From assembly GCA_026120185.1 (NCBI GenBank), contig JANUWF010002362.1:3127001-3191000 (forward strand): a stretch of DNA of 64,000 bases, read 5' to 3'. The translations under genes were made by a program, and so were the position numbers. Source of the DNA: Voacanga thouarsii (Eukaryota > Streptophyta > Magnoliopsida > Gentianales > Apocynaceae). The notes below the pieces were generated by a model, which made no database searches, was not told the origin of the DNA, and saw only the letters and a list, made by a program, of their open reading frames with translations. This document shows positions 1 to 10,624 of this stretch, one piece after another (the first letter of the stretch is position 1; the number at the start of each line of letters is the position of its first letter).

Positions 1-378
1 CTATGCATCAAGCGTCTCCAAACTTCCTCTCTTCGTCTTCCGAAGTATAACTCTACCTTGTTCTTGGGTTAGTTTGGTGAAAGCTCCTTCTTTTGATAAT
101 CAAGATACTCTCCTTCTAGAGAGGAGGAAGAGAAAAAATGTTCACAAGAGAGAAAGGGAGAGACGGCACTCTTGAGAGAGGAGAATAGACAACAACCAAC
201 GTTCTTTTTTTCTTCCACTCTTTGCCTCTTAATTTCAGCTAGCCTTAGGGCTTCCTCAAGCCCTAATGGACAAAATCATCAAGACCTAATGGGCTTGGTG
301 TTGTGCTCATATATCAGTCCAGAACTGGCCTAATCCTCTTAATTAATTAATTATCTTTTTCTGGGCTTCATTAAATAC
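1..378 (-). repeat. CopA1 3' LTR, first part
   Basis: This stretch is closely similar to 20690-21060, the matching part of the CopA1 5' LTR. The LTR is cut after base 378 by TatN1; AATAC at 374-378 is one copy of the target duplication. The LTR end lies off the left edge of the window, with roughly 190 bases missing by comparison with the 5' LTR. Confidence 0.88.
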
Positions 379-1244
379 TGATGCGTATTTTTTAGTGTAG
401 AAAATATTACTAACAAATAACACAATTACTCAAGTTTAATTTAAAATTCCAACTACTAAAACCACATATACGGATAAGTATACCCATTGTATAGTATAGG
501 ACATAACAAGTATCGAATCCACGAGAACTTAGGCTCCCACATTACTTTACCTAAATCTTTATTGTTTAGCCAGTAAGATAAGAAGAGAGGAAAATAAATA
601 TAACAATAAGTGTAACTCAAAATTATAATCTCTAAAATAATATCTAATTACAATCAAAACATTAAGCACATCATTGTTCTAGAAAAGTAAACAAATGATA
701 AAAGATATAACACATAGACAAGCCTTTCTTCTTCTCTTGAAAACCTCCTTTGAACAATGCTCCTTTGAGTGGTGATTGAGTAGCTAGCTTGGATCCTTCA
801 AATCACACATTTCTCTTATGTTTTTCTTGTATTTATAAGCCTTCTTGATACCAAAATTTGTTACTTGAGAAGTCTAGTTCGCGTAAAATTTAGAAAATAC
901 CAAATTCGCGCACAACTGACTTTGGGCAGAGTGGACCTGGCACCTAGTACAGTCGGGCCACCTGGCGCCGAGTCTAATTTGTTTTTCTCCTCAATTTTGC
1001 TTCGTTTTTTCTGTTTGACTAGAATGGACTTGGTACATAGTCCCTTGGCTAGGCGTAACACTAGGTCTGTTATGGAATTATTTACTTTTCGCTCGAAATC
1101 AACTTAAATCTGCATAAATTTGTCAAAAATACTTTTTACAAGCAAAATGTCAAATATGAAGGAATATACCTAGTTATTACAACAAAAGTATCTCAAAATA
1201 ACATCAAATAACTTGTAAAATAATGGTGATTTTAGCCCCTATCA
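379..1244 (-). repeat. TatN1 3' LTR (internally deleted, 866 bp)
   Basis: It begins TGATGCG and ends CCTATCA, so it has TG...CA ends. It aligns with 3823-5235 except for a gap of about 550 bases. The gap joins after TAACTCA in both copies, so this LTR lost the segment that corresponds roughly to 4070-4605. It carries the GC-rich palindromic block at about 892-1090 that is described under findings. Confidence 0.85.
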
Positions 1245-1260
1245 CATACCCCCACACTTG
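1245..1260 (-). other. TatN1 polypurine tract
   Basis: Directly next to the 3' LTR, the minus strand reads CAAGTGTGGGGGTATG, a purine-rich run of the type that primes plus-strand DNA synthesis in Tat-like elements. Similar runs also occur at about 2318-2355 and 2635-2660. Confidence 0.7.
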
Positions 1261-2733
1261 AACATTTGCTTGTTCTCAAGCAAATAAGAATTAAACACTA
1301 AGCATTATAAACAAGACAAAACAGTATGGCAAATTATTCCTTAGAAAACTAGTTCATTCTAAAGGCATAACCTTCTTCCAACCTTAAACACAAACTTGTC
1401 ATTCATTCAACCCTTTTAAAACTTTGTAAAGTCATGTATTAAATCAAACAATCTCAAGGCCATCAAAGTTAAGTTAAATAAGCTCATAACTAGTACAAGA
1501 AAATCATTCTATTCCTCAAGCAAAAACATAGATAACATAAATCACATAAGTCAAGCTAATTAACTAATTTAAGTATTATAAACTCAAAGTTACATAACTC
1601 AAGTTTGTGAACACAAGGAAAACACTCAATTCTCTTTTTTTTCTATGACTTTGGGAATTGATAACCTCAAGTGCATGGATTTCTCTTTACACACTATTTT
1701 AGCCCCTTTATAGTCATCATCATTTTTTTTTCCAGCAATTTTCTTTTTCTTTCTTCTTCCTTTCCTTACCTTCTTACCTTCAGGATAGCCTCAAGAGAGT
1801 GTGATGCTTCTTTGTTTCTTCTCTTCCACTTATCGTATTGGCCCCTTTTTCAGTAAAATATCTCTTTGTTTTCTTTTCAACAAATGAAAGCAATTTTTTT
1901 CAACTCACATTCTTTTGTTTTCACTCAATTTTTTTTCCTGACATTCCTTATTCCTAACTTAAAGTCAAGCAAATTTTAAATCCATAATACAAGAATTAAT
2001 CAACAACTTTTTCCTTATTTTATCATATAATCTACATTCAAACTCAAAGAATAAAACAAAACTCAAATACCAAATATAACCAATTTTAACTTAAATTCTC
2101 AAGACTTAGCAAAATCTACCTTAATACGTAACTTTATATTTTTATAAAAATCCAACCAGACTGAATGACAAATTCATATCCAAAATTAGTAAGAAAACCA
2201 TCACTTTATTATAGACAAATAAGCTCTTTTCAATTTTCAATTTTCAACAAAATTGTTTGATACCAAGAAAACACCAAGATCATTGATACAAACTTGGGCA
2301 AAGAATATTACTGAACTACTCCCCCATACTTAAACTGGACAATGTCCTCATTGGCAAAAAAATAAACATAAGAAAGCATCTCCAAAGGGACCAGAAATGA
2401 TAAAGAAAGTAGAAAGTCAAGCAATACTCCCCAAGTGCAATAAGTTCCAAATAATATGAACTTGGAAAAGAATAGAAGAGCTTATCTGAGAGGATTTTAT
2501 TCTGACCTTAAAAAAACACAGAAATAAAAACATAAAGAAAATAATAACAAAATAAAGACATACCTAAATAGAAGAAACCAAACTAAAGAAAAGTACTAAT
2601 AAAAATCCTAACAAAGTAAATAAAAATACGACTCACTCCCCCATACTTAAGATGGAAAATATTTTCCTTATTTGGGGAGGGAAAAGATACCGACTAAAGA
2701 AAACCCAACCTAAGACACAGAAACAAACTCTTT
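1261..2733 (-). other. TatN1 internal region, 3' non-coding part
   Basis: No coding sequence is recognised. It is AT-rich and pyrimidine-rich in places (1620-1950). Two minus-strand copies of a motif like TAAGTATGGGGGAGT lie at about 2318-2355 and 2635-2660. The first is followed by the GAGGACAATG-type string that in Tat elements usually lies just downstream of pol. The short open frames here look like chance. Confidence 0.55.
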
Positions 2734-3231
2734 TCACTCATCATGCTTTCTCATCATCCTTTTGTAAGAGATATTATTGCTCATTGAAAAAGGTAAGGAT
2801 GATGAAAGTAGAAACAAGAGAGGTTTTTGAAAAATAGAAGGTTCATGAAAATAATTTTTCTCAACAAAGCAAAACATGTGAACTGTATTCTCGAACATTC
2901 CTTTAGATACACAAATACTATTTTTGACATATGAGTGTACATGGTATCTAAAGAATGCATCAAACTTGAAATTACCATTTTGCCCATCAAAAGAATTTTC
3001 GCAATTAACATTCCCCTTTAAACTTAGTATTTGAGTTCTCAAAGATGGGATAAAAAAATCCTTACTTTTTAATACATGATCTACAAAAACTAAGTTACCT
3101 CTCTTTGAATGGGGTGAAGGGTAGAAATTACCATAATTCTCCAAGGACTTCTTATGATGTAGCATTGATAGATCTAACTTCTTGAGGTGTGGTAAACTCA
3201 ACACATCATCATTGGGACCATTGTTCTCCAA
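2734..3231 (-). CDS. Unknown open frame inside TatN1 (165 codons)
   Basis: This open frame starts with ATG at 3231 and ends at 2734. I do not recognise the product. It has a charged N-terminal part containing HLKKLDL, several Phe-rich stretches and no visible zinc knuckle, protease or reverse transcriptase motif. It lies between the other unknown frame (3262-3642) and the polypurine-like motifs, where a Tat element might carry an extra reading frame. It could be a degraded gag piece, an accessory protein or a chance open frame; the AT-rich setting makes chance a real option. Confidence 0.3.
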   Translation of the reverse strand: MENNGPNDDVLSLPHLKKLDLSMLHHKKSLENYGNFYPSPHSKRGNLVFVDHVLKSKDFFIPSLRTQILSLKGNVNCENSFDGQNGNFKFDAFFRYHVHSYVKNSICVSKGMFENTVHMFCFVEKNYFHEPSIFQKPLLFLLSSSLPFSMSNNISYKRMMRKHDE

Positions 3232-3261
3232 GAGGTGAGAGAAACCTAAAAAATCATGTGA

Positions 3262-3642
3262 TCAAGAGAAATTAAAATTATTAACACACAGAGTAGACTC
3301 AAATACCTCTATTGCGATATTGCGCGATTGTCCCTCTGATCCTCTCTTTTTTATTTGAGAGTCCTCTTGTTCAAGTGTATGAGCCTTTATGGCATCTTCA
3401 ATCCACTTGACTAGTTGTATTCTTGTAGATCTCATTCGTTGGGATGCTTCTTTATGCCACCAAAGGGACGTGTTTGTGTTGGCAACAAAAGATTTGATTG
3501 AAGCTTCAAGTGACGTCTTACTAAAAGCATTAATCCGAGCTTGCAGCCTTGCCAATGTATCATCATTATAGCACATTTGATATTGTGCCAATGAATAATT
3601 ATCTATGATGATGTTTTGAATCCCGTACTCAAAGAAAAACAA
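3262..3642 (-). CDS. Unknown open frame near the 5' end of TatN1 (126 codons)
   Basis: This is the first long frame after the primer site in the direction of transcription, so its place fits gag. The protein is mostly hydrophilic and probably helical (ARLQARINAFSKTSLEASI and KWIEDAIKAH are visible), with a short hydrophobic start. There is no CCHC knuckle. I cannot assign it to a family. It may be the remnant of a structural gene in a non-autonomous element, or a captured sequence. Confidence 0.3.
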   Translation of the reverse strand: MFFFEYGIQNIIIDNYSLAQYQMCYNDDTLARLQARINAFSKTSLEASIKSFVANTNTSLWWHKEASQRMRSTRIQLVKWIEDAIKAHTLEQEDSQIKKRGSEGQSRNIAIEVFESTLCVNNFNFS

Positions 3643-3799
3643 AAATCAAATAAAAAATTAAAATAAAAATAATAAAAAAGAATAGAAAAATAAACAAATA
3701 GGAAATATTCACAAACTACCTAAACACAAAAGTTAGTGATATATACAAATACAACAAAGGCTAAATCAATAAGACTCAAGTGTTTCCGACAGTGTCCAT

Positions 3800-3816
3800 C
3801 CCCGACAACGGCACCA
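3800..3816 (-). other. TatN1 primer binding site
   Basis: The minus strand reads TGGTGCCGTTGTCGGGG, six bases downstream of the 5' LTR end. This matches the conserved Tat/Athila primer site type (TGGCGCCGTTGCCGGGG) with two differences. Confidence 0.8.
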
Positions 3817-3822
3817 AAAACT

Positions 3823-5235
3823 TAATGCGTGTTTTTTAATGTAGAAAATATTACCAAAAAATAATACAATTATTCAACTTTTAATTAAAATGCCAACCAC
3901 TAAAACCACACATACGGGCAAGTATACCCATCGTATAGTATAGGAAATAGCAAGTATTAAATTCATGAGAACTTAGGCTCCCACCTTACTTTACCCAAAT
4001 CTTTATTGTTTAGCCAATAAGATAAGAAGACACTAAAATGGAAAATAAATAAAAATAACATTAAATATAACTCAAGAATGCAATTTCATGTAACTAAACA
4101 ATTATCTTGAAAACACAATATTGAATTACTTAGCATTCATGCATCATAATCAATTATCATCTTGGCATTATGAAGGAATATAAAGATAAATTCCACTTCG
4201 TTTGTCAATCCATGGAATCACTATATTTTGATTCATATTAACATATTTGTCAATCAAGCTAACATAACCAAAACATGCAATAAGCTCATCACTATATTTT
4301 GATTCAATTAGGAAATTTGTCAATCAAGCCATCCTAACCAAAATATGCATGAATCTCAATTCCTTAAAAATATGAAATTAGCTAATGGCCCTTTAGTCGA
4401 GCTAAAATTAACTAATATTTGATTACTTTATTCCTAAAATGCTAACTTTATCGTTTAGGTCCATTAAGATTAGACAAATATGAAATCAATCCAACAAACT
4501 CCTAATATCGTTTTGTCGAAATCAATTAGAAGAACTCGCATCAATAACTAATAATAAGTAATCAAACACCAAAGACAACAATAGATAGATAAAAAATCTC
4601 AATTAACTCAAAATTATAATCTCCAAAATAATATCCAATTATAATCAAAACATTAAGCACATTATTGTTCTAGAAAAGTAAACAAATGATAAAAGATAAA
4701 AATCATAGACAAGCCCTTCTTCTTCTCTTGAAAACCTCCTTTGAACAATGCTTATTTGAGTGGTGATTGAGTAGCTAACTTGGACCCTTCAAATCACACA
4801 TTTCTCTTGTGTTTTTCATATATTTATAAGCCTTCTTGATACCAAAATTTGTTGCTTGAGAAGTCTAGTCTGAGTAGAATTCAGAAAATACTAAATTTAC
4901 GCACAACCGCCTATGGGCAGAGTAGACCTGGCACATGGTACGGTCGGGCCACCTGGCACCGAGTCCAATATGTTTTTCTCCTCAATTTTGCTTCGTTTTT
5001 TCTGTTTGACCAGAATGGACCCGATGCCTGGTCCCTTGGTTGGGCCTGACGCCATGTCTGTTTTGGAATTGTTCACTTTTTACTCGAAATCAACTTAAAT
5101 CTGCACAAATTTGTCAAAAATACTTTTTACAAGTAAAATGTCAAATAGGAAATAATATGCCTAGTTATTACAATAAAAGTATCTTAAAACAACCTCAAAT
5201 AATTAGTAAAATAATGGTGATTTTAGCCGTTATCA
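3823..5235 (-). repeat. TatN1 5' LTR (1413 bp)
   Basis: This is the full-length LTR. Its end next to the primer site is TAATGCG where the other copy has TGATGCG, so one terminal base has mutated. The other end is GTTATCA, followed by the AATAC duplication at 5236-5240. The GC-rich block at about 4880-5095 matches the one in the 3' LTR and resembles 13120-13330 in CopA1. Confidence 0.85.
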
Positions 5236-6462
5236 AATACCCAAGACTAATTAATTAATGCTAATTAGACTTTAATATATGTCAATATATATCAAACCAA
5301 TTCATTAATTTAATCCAGCCCAATTCTCTTAATTAATTAATTATCTTTTCTGGCCTTATTAAAACCCAAGACTAATTAATTAAATCCAATTGGACTCTTA
5401 GAATAAATTTTAGTCTCCACCATATAATTATCCATTAACTCCAGATTGTGTCTAAACAACATCAAGGTAATTTGAGCTACTCTAGGGATCAAGAGACATA
5501 TTATTCATGGCCACTAAAATGATAAAAATATCCTTACCATTAAATAGCTGTATATTACCATTTTAAATATTCACATTTATCACCATATAGAAATATTTAC
5601 ACCAAGAATAATATTGCTAAAGCAATGTCTCTGACCTAATAGGTAAAATGATGGAAATACCTCTCTATGTGATACCCATTAATGAGACAAGATAAATGTA
5701 CTAACGCCCATCTCAAAAACATCTATCATCCTTAGACCTCTAGTTCGATAATCCATGACTCACTAGAATGTACTTGCTTATTATTGGAAGCTACCTAAAA
5801 GCACACATTGTAGAGTCACGTTTTCAGGGCCCTGGATTATTAGATTATCCTAGACAATCAGAAGAGAGTGATTTAACTTCACTAAGTGAAGCATAGAAAC
5901 TCTGTTGTATGAGTCAATTTTAACTAACTAGAGTAATACACCCAATATACAAGAATGTTAATTTCATAAAAGAAATCTCATCTAACATATATCAAAGTAT
6001 AAAACCCCAGCTTTGCTAGACCACTAACTCATACTCAAGTATGAAGGTATCCATCCACGCTGTAGCAGTAACAGCCTAATCTCTATAATCATAGTACTTT
6101 ATCAGAGACCACTATTATAGGTCCAGTTCTACGTATTCAAAATACACTTATGCCAGTGATGTGAGTGAACTACTTACTGATTCAAGGTAAAGCATTTCTT
6201 ATTGGAACTCATGGCATAATAGTCCTACCTTGATGAAATGCCTAATTACATCAAATAACTAAGAACTCAATTTTATTTGTATAACAAGTGCCCATGGTCT
6301 ATACATTATTGTGAAGAACGATGCAGCACATAAACCGTTACTTGTCATACTTGGACCTTAAATGTGCAATAATATAAGAAACAAACTAAATTGAATGAAT
6401 AAATATTTTATTGTAATATATTTATACAAAATATATAGTCTTTGAGGGCATACTTTCTAACA
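5236..6462 (-). repeat. CopA1 3' LTR, second part
   Basis: After the AATAC duplication the LTR continues in register with the CopA1 5' LTR (compare 21060-22283). It ends in GCATACTTTCTAACA, which is TGTTAGAAAGTATGC on the element's strand, a TG start. Together with 1-378 it forms a CopA LTR. Confidence 0.9.
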
Positions 6463-6480
6463 ATCTCCCACTTGCACTAC
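6463..6480 (-). other. CopA1 polypurine tract
   Basis: On the minus strand this reads TAGTGCAAGTGGGAGAT, next to the start of the 3' LTR. The same tract in CopA2 lies at 43203-43214. Confidence 0.75.
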
Positions 6481-6485
6481 AAAGT

Positions 6486-8330
6486 CTAAGAAAGTCCACA
6501 AATGCCTACCCCTATGACATCTAAGCGTCTGCGAAACACATTTTCTGTCAAAGACTTGGTATAGGGATCTGCCATATTGTTGATATAGGAGATCTGATCG
6601 ACCACAATCTCCCATTTCTAGATGAACTCACGGATGAGGTGATACTTCCTCTCTATGTGCTTGCCCTTCTTAGGGTTTTGAGGTTCCTTGCATTATGATA
6701 CCACTCGAGTATTGTCACAATAAATCATGACAGGCCTATCCATGTACTACTCCAAGTTCTATGAGAAACTTTCGGAGCCACACTACTGCTTTGGAAGCTT
6801 TTGAAGTAGCAACGTACTCAGATTCCATAGTAGAATCAGTAATGCAAGATTGCTTGATACTTCTCTGTGAAATAGCTCCTCCAGGCAAAGTAAAGATATA
6901 TCTACTAGTAGATTTTCTTTCATCTTTATCTGCCTGGAAGTCTGAGTCTGTGTAACTAGTAAAAACTAAATCATCAACATGATATAGAAGCATATAATCT
7001 CTCGTTTCCTTGAGATATTTTAGTATATGCTTTACGACTTGTAAGTGAACTTCCCCTGGGTTTGACTAATATATACTAACCATGCCTACTACAAAGCAAA
7101 TATATGGCCTAGTACAAAGCATAGCATACATGAGACTTCACACAGCCGAAGCATAAGGGATCCTGCTCATTTTCTACTTGTCTTCCAGAGTTTGAGGACA
7201 CTTCTTGGAAGATAAGGATAATCCATGTCTAAAGGGTATAATCGCCCCTTTACATTGATCTATGCTGTACTTGACCAATATCTTATCAATATAAGAAGAC
7301 TGGGATAAACCTACTATTCTTTGCTTCCTATTTCTAAGAAGCTTAGTACTTAGAATGTAGCTAGCTTTCCCCATGTCTTTCGTGCTAAATTGACTAGATA
7401 GCCAAATCTTAACTGATGACAATGTCCCTACATCATTTTCAATGAATAGAATGTCAGCTACATAAAGTACCAAGAAAATCACTTTGCCATTATCTGATTT
7501 CCTATACACATATGGTTTATGCACGCTTTAAATGAGACCATAAGTTTTCACAGTTTCATCAAAATGTATGTTCCATGCTGGTGATGCTTGCTTAAGTCTA
7601 TAGATGGACTTCTTAAGCTTACAGACTCTTTGTTCTTGACCTCTAGTAATAAAACCTTCTGGCTGGGATATATAGATATTTTCGCTAAGATAGCCATTTA
7701 AGAAAACCATCTTGACATCCATCTGCCATATCTCGTAGTCATAATGACATGCAATGGCTAAGAGAATACGGATAGACATAAGCATGTCTACTGGTGAAAA
7801 GGTTTCCTCATAATTGATCTATTTTTTTTAGTATAACCTTTAACAATCAACCATACTTTATAGGTTTCAACTTTTCCATTTGCACCTCTTTTCCTCTTGT
7901 ATACCTGTTTACACCCAATGAGTTTTATCCCATTAGGTACATTGACTCAATCTTGACATTTATGGCTAGCTACCATTTGTCTGCATCAACATCAACAATG
8001 GCCTCCTCGTATCGAGTGAGATCTTGTTCCTGATAATCAGAGACTAAATCATAGATCTCTCCGGTCTACTTTTCTGAAACTCTTGTGATCCTCCCACTAC
8101 GAGGAGGCTTAAATTGTATAAGAACATCCGGTAGTGTTTCTCTTAGTTTCTCGGTCGGGGTGTTAGATATACCTGAAGTTGAATCAGTGACTAGCTTATC
8201 TTCTAACTCTATTCTACTTGAATCCGTGATGGATGTAACTTGTTCATCCTCTAAGTATTTAGAATTAGGACTAACTAGTACCTTATGCTCTTGAGGATGA
8301 TAGAAATATCCACCTCTCGTTCCTTTTAGA
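6486..8330 (-). pseudogene. CopA1 pol remnant: reverse transcriptase and RNase H
   Basis: Reading on the minus strand, Copia reverse transcriptase pieces include IWQMDVKMVFLNGYL (within 7528-7785) and YVADILFIEND (within 7174-7524). The RNase H part has SDFQADKDERKSTS and ESEYVA (6736-6993). The last in-frame stop is at 6486-6488. The catalytic motif should read YVDD; here it is YVAD, so one catalytic Asp is lost. Stops and frame changes separate the pieces. The nearest relative in the window is 41300-43191 in CopA2. The function in an intact element would be copying the RNA genome into DNA in cytoplasmic particles. Confidence 0.85.
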
Positions 8331-9078
8331 TACCCAACGAAGTAGCATAACTCTGATTTGGTTCTAGCTTACTTTCTTTTGTCAGCATATAAGCTGGACG
8401 ACCCCATATCTTAAGATAGTTCAAACTGGGCTTTCGTCTAGTCTACATTTCATAGGGTGTCCTAGGTACTAATTTGGAAGGTACTAAGTTCAAAATAGAT
8501 GCCACTGTTTCTAAGACATACCTCTAAAAAGAAATAGGAAGAGACTCATGACTCATCATGCTTCTGACCATTTCCATCAAAGTTCTATTCCTTCTCTCAG
8601 CTACTCTATTCTATTGGGGAGTCCTAGGTGCAGTTAACTGAGATACTATGCCGTGATGCACCAAGTAATCCTTAAACTCTCCGAGGAGATACTCTCCACC
8701 ACGATCCGATCTAAAAATTTTAATTAATTTACCTGTTTGATACTCCACTTCAGCCTTAAACTCCTTGAATTTATCAAAAGAGTTAGACTTGTGCCTTATC
8801 AGATAAATATAATCAAAATGAGTGTGATCATTTGTGAAAGTGATGAAGTACTCGTAGCCTCCCCTAGCCGGTGTAGTCGTATGATCTAGTACTAGCATTC
8901 CTATGGCTCTATTCGCCTTTTTAGTAAAGGATCTTTTGGTCATTTTACTTTTAAGGTAAGATTCACACTAAGGTTATTCTTCCAATCTCAATGTACCTAA
9001 AGGCCCGTCACGGAATAGCTTCTGAATCTGATTAGGATTTATATGTCCCAATATTAGATGCCACAAATACGAGTCATT
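8331..9078 (-). pseudogene. CopA1 pol remnant: integrase
   Basis: The minus strand at 8611-8943 encodes a Copia integrase core with GGYEYFITFTNDHTHF and FRSDRGGEYL, the second holding a catalytic Asp. The following TPQ...ERRNRT segment, which should hold the catalytic Glu, is in another frame below 8640. The downstream linker towards reverse transcriptase (8085-8600) is only recognisable in pieces. Broken by stops; it cannot give a working integrase. Confidence 0.8.
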
Positions 9079-9560
9079 TTATATGGCCTTTCTCTTTTTA
9101 TTATTAAGTTCAGTTTGAATATTGTTCACTTGATTTTTAATAGGATGTATATAAAAGAGATTTCCATAGTCGTTTCCTGTACAAACTAAATTACCATCTC
9201 TACTGATGGAAACACCAGAATGGAAAGAAACAGAATATCCTTGATTTATCAATTTGGAAATTGAAATCAAATTCAATTTAAAATAAGAAATTTATAAAAT
9301 ATCTTTTAAAATTAACTTCCTATTACAATAAAAAATAAGCTCAAGATCTCCCATTACTTCAACCCATATTCTTACTCCATTGCCTACTTGAAGTCCATGC
9401 TTACCCTTGTTGAGTCTTCTTGTCCTTTTGAACCCCTGCAAAGAGTTACAGATATGGTTAGTGGCTCCAAAATCAACTATCTAGGAAGATGTTGTTCCAA
9501 CCATCAAAATAGACTCTAGGTATAGAGCAATACCTGAAGCATACTTAGCTAAGAAGTTCA
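9079..9560 (-). pseudogene. CopA1 pol remnant: protease and pre-integrase region
   Basis: The segment MNLISISKLINQGYSVSFHS (from 9276 down) is the region between protease and integrase of Copia polyproteins. The same segment in CopA2 lies at 36150-36396. The protease active site lies around 9430-9500 but is degraded. The WHLRL pre-integrase motif is just recognisable below 9079. Confidence 0.7.
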
Positions 9561-10372
9561 GACAATCTTTTTTCTAATACCCTTTCTTACCACACTTGAA
9601 GCATTTACCTTTGGGCTTCTTATTGGGCTTGGCCTGACCAGATGCTTTAGGCTGGGCCCCTGCATTGTTTTGGACCTTCCTCTTCTTGAATTACTTAGGA
9701 TTTGCCTTAATTTCAAAAGAAGAATCAGAACGAGAGGCCAAAACCTTTAACATGGGCTTCATAATCTTCTCTATCGCCTGGAGCTCTTTCATAAGCACTG
9801 TGAGATTCATATCCCACTTATTTATGTTGTAGTTCAACTTGAATTAAGAATATGAATCAAGTAGAGTTTCAAGAACTATGTCATTTAGCTCTCAGGATCT
9901 ATTGTTGCACCTAGGACCTCGACCTCCTCGAAGTAGGCATTTATCTTCAGCAGATGCTCTCAAATCGATGCCTCCTCAGCCATCCTAGTGTTCATGATTG
10001 CCCTTAGAGCTTCCTGCCTTATAGGCCAGCTCTTGTCAACAATCATGGTACGCAATGACAAATCCATGTCATACGCAGTAGCTATGTGTAATGCTTAGAT
10101 TGGAGCATACTAGACATGGAAGCTAACATATAGCATTTAGCCATCTCATCGGCTTTCTTCCATGCCTTCTCGGCCTCTCACTGCTGGTCAGTGGATTCTT
10201 CCCCAATCTCAGGACAAGGATTCGTAAGAAGATTCTTGTATTCCTCGGCAGTAAGTACTATGTTCAGGTTCCTCTTCCAGTCCAAATAATTTGGCCCTGT
10301 CAACTTATATTCCTTGAGAATGATTGACAATGGACTAAAACCAAACATTTCTAAAATATTGCAAAATAACAT
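9561..10372 (-). pseudogene. CopA1 gag remnant
   Basis: The N-terminus (within 10178-10372) contains LSIILKEYKLTGPNYLDWKR, the typical start of plant Copia gag. A zinc knuckle with CFKCGKKGY (a stop follows) lies near 9560-9615. The middle has stops and frame changes. The likely original start is the Met at about 10348, matched by the ATG at 35079 in CopA2; an upstream in-frame Met at 10370-10372 is not shared. Gag would form the virus-like particle and bind the RNA. Confidence 0.8.
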
Positions 10373-10619
10373 TCATTTGGTTTGCAAGAAATAAAAATGC
10401 ACATTCTTTATATTATTTATTTGATAATAGATAACTATTAAAACCATTATCAATAATACAAATAGTTTGGCTCTTAGAAAAACTAACAAGGCTTCATAGG
10501 AAGATTAATAGTATTCTAAGTTAAGCATATAATCATCACGAATCAAAGCATCCTAAATAGGTAATGGTTAATAAAAAATTCTACCAATAGGATAGCCACG
10601 GATTCACACCACCTACGGA
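10373..10619 (-). other. CopA1 leader, gag-proximal part
   Basis: Non-coding and AT-rich, matching the leader of CopA2 just upstream of its gag (34830-35078). It ends at the CAATC duplication that flanks CopC1. Confidence 0.75.
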
Positions 10620-10624
10620 CAATC

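Larger units (their letters stand above)
379..5235 (-). mobile_element. TatN1: short Tat/Athila-like Gypsy element without pol
   Basis: Two related LTRs (379-1244 and 3823-5235) flank 2.6 kb of internal sequence, and identical AATAC duplications (374-378 and 5236-5240) bound the whole. The minus-strand primer site at 3800-3816 reads TGGTGCCGTTGTCGGGG. This is close to the primer sequence established for plant Tat/Athila Gypsy elements, and it fixes the direction as minus. The polypurine tract lies at 1245-1260. I find no reverse transcriptase, integrase or recognisable gag inside, only two unknown open frames (2734-3231 and 3262-3642). The element is therefore probably non-autonomous and moved by a relative's enzymes. 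It sits inside the 3' LTR of CopA1. Confidence 0.85.

Noticed and set aside
861..1107. Overlapping open frames in the TatN1 LTR (and the matching ones at 4849-5098)
   Set aside because: They arise from the GC-rich palindromic block, overlap on both strands, and the counterparts in the two LTRs differ in frame and length.
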